Source of the DNA: WRGT01 sp942493035
GTDB taxonomy: Bacteria > Spirochaetota > UBA4802 > UBA5550
Assembly: GCA_942493035.1 (NCBI GenBank)
Contig: OW818666.1
Coordinates: forward strand, 1,612,001-1,676,000
Direction: 5' to 3'
Length of the DNA stretch: 64,000 bases
Shown: positions 63,036-64,000 of the stretch, one piece after another
Numbering within the stretch: position 1 is the first letter of the stretch
Layout: each line of letters begins with the position of its first letter
Made by a program: the position numbers and the translations under genes
The notes under the pieces: generated by a model
The model's input: the letters and a program-made list of their open reading frames with translations, nothing else
Told to the model about the DNA's origin: nothing
Database searches by the model: none

Positions 63036-64000
63036 TTAAACATCAAACTCAATTAAAAACCCGGCCCCGTTGTCTCTCTCTATCACAACAGTTCCACTTA
63101 TCTGACCCACAAGCATTCCCACAAGCTGCATTCCAAATCCCGTGGTATTTTCAAATGTTACTGTTTCCGGAATCCCTGATCCGTTATCCCGGTATACTAT
63201 TGAAACCCGTTTTCCGTTCTTAGACGCAGTCACCGAAATGATTCCGTCATTTCTCCCGTTGAAAGCATACTTCATAGAATTTGTAATAAGCTCATTAATT
63301 ATAATTCCAAGCGATGATAAGATCCGGGCAGTAAGAACTATATCACCTATATTTGTCTCAATTTTCACTGATGATTTTTTCGGAAATATGTTAACAATTT
63401 CGTCAATTAAAGATGGAAGATATTCACTGAGAGTTAATGAACTGTTTATTTCAGACCGGTAGAGTTTATCATAAAGTATCATCATACTCCGGACACGTCC
63501 TGCAGAATCAAGAAGAGTGTTTTTTGTATCTGCATTCTCCTGATCGTCCGCCTGAAGAGTCAGAAGACCGTAAATCGTATTCATATTATTCTTAACGCGG
63601 TGGTGCCCCTCTTTAAGAATTATCTCTTTTTCATGCAGCAGATTCTGTACTGTAGTCTCGGCCAGTTTCCGGTCGGTGATATCACGGATGTTGCACTGTA
63701 TAACTTTTTTATTATCAGCCAGATAAAGACTGCTTATAAATTCAACATCAATCTGTTTTCCCCCCTTTGTTTCAAGGGGCATATCTTCAAAACGGATATA
63801 CTCTTTATTCTGAAGTTCAAGAAACGCCTCTTTCGAAGCTGCAATATTTTTAAATACACCAATCTCCCACAGCTCCTTACCTGATAACTCCTCGTAACTG
63901 AATCCGATCAGATCAATTAAAAATGGATTTACATCAACAATCTGACCGGTAACTGCGTCAAGTATCAGCACTCCATCTTTTGTAGATTCAAATAACCGCC
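63036..64000 (-). CDS. PAS-HisKA_2 sensor kinase, N-terminus beyond the window
   Basis: The frame is open to the right edge; 321 codons are visible. A PAS domain (LIGFSYEELSGKELWEIG, ending IRDITDRK) precedes a HisKA_2 domain with the phospho-His in EGHHRVKN and an ATPase domain with NELITNSMKYAF and DNGSGIPE. The end GFLIEFDV matches the kinase at 10795. The visible part has no receiver. It probably senses a small ligand or redox state through PAS; the N-terminal part is needed to say more. Confidence 0.9.
   Translation of the reverse strand, partial: RLFESTKDGVLILDAVTGQIVDVNPFLIDLIGFSYEELSGKELWEIGVFKNIAASKEAFLELQNKEYIRFEDMPLETKGGKQIDVEFISSLYLADNKKVIQCNIRDITDRKLAETTVQNLLHEKEIILKEGHHRVKNNMNTIYGLLTLQADDQENADTKNTLLDSAGRVRSMMILYDKLYRSEINSSLTLSEYLPSLIDEIVNIFPKKSSVKIETNIGDIVLTARILSSLGIIINELITNSMKYAFNGRNDGIISVTASKNGKRVSIVYRDNGSGIPETVTFENTTGFGMQLVGMLVGQISGTVVIERDNGAGFLIEFDV

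Noticed and set aside
1..64000. tRNA, rRNA or CRISPR arrays
   Set aside because: I looked for the conserved words and for regular short repeats and saw none; a tool such as tRNAscan or Infernal would settle it.

Overview
The window looks like a chromosomal segment of a low-GC, double-membrane bacterium. The best guess is a member of the Spirochaetota related to the Leptospirales. The main reasons are a 3440-residue protein that I recognise as resembling the leptospiral 'longest protein' family (TIGR04388), many Sec/lipoprotein signals with relaxed lipoboxes, RND efflux with a TolC-like channel, a FlgM-like protein, and HisKA_2-type sensor kinases. TTG starts with good Shine-Dalgarno sequences recur. 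Taxonomy is inference; no rRNA or tRNA gene was seen.

Layout. 1-1750: 5' part of a type I restriction HsdR gene (runs off the left edge). 2-10 kb: a U32 peptidase (RlhA-like), two CsgG/FlgO-like plus TPR secreted proteins (one with a regular array of sixteen about 42-residue repeats), an EamA permease and two 48-aa genes. 10.8-21.5 kb: a REC-PAS-HisKA_2 hybrid kinase, an acetyl-CoA hydrolase/transferase-family CoA-transferase, a small lipoprotein, an isochorismatase-like hydrolase, a lipoprotein alpha/beta hydrolase, and a MoxR AAA ATPase paired with a NorD-like HExxH/vWA protein. 21.5-39.5 kb: the most unusual region, described below. 39.6-53.3 kb: two Ig-like lipoproteins and a six-gene efflux operon (TPR lipoprotein, lipoprotein, TolC-like, MFP, two RND pumps). 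53.4-59.4 kb: a repeat-rich area with a FlgM-like gene and three nested or adjacent insertion sequences, all lying in one copy of an intergenic repeat. 59.5-64 kb: a phosphoglycolate phosphatase-like HAD enzyme, an FN3/PPC lipoprotein, a YD-like secreted protein and a second PAS-HisKA_2 kinase (cut by the right edge).

The 21.5-39.5 kb region reads as a polymorphic toxin-like locus. A giant secreted protein (27765-38087) ends in a putative Cys/His/Asp peptidase tip and is followed at once by a signal-peptide LRR protein. Downstream lies an orphan cassette (23232-26327). It starts inside the same protein, shares a near-identical 743-bp block with it in the same frame, and then diverges to an M23/LytM-like tip followed by a different signal-peptide protein. 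Recombination between the 743-bp blocks would swap both tip and putative immunity gene in one step. Two HicAB modules and a 256-bp direct repeat pair flank these units.
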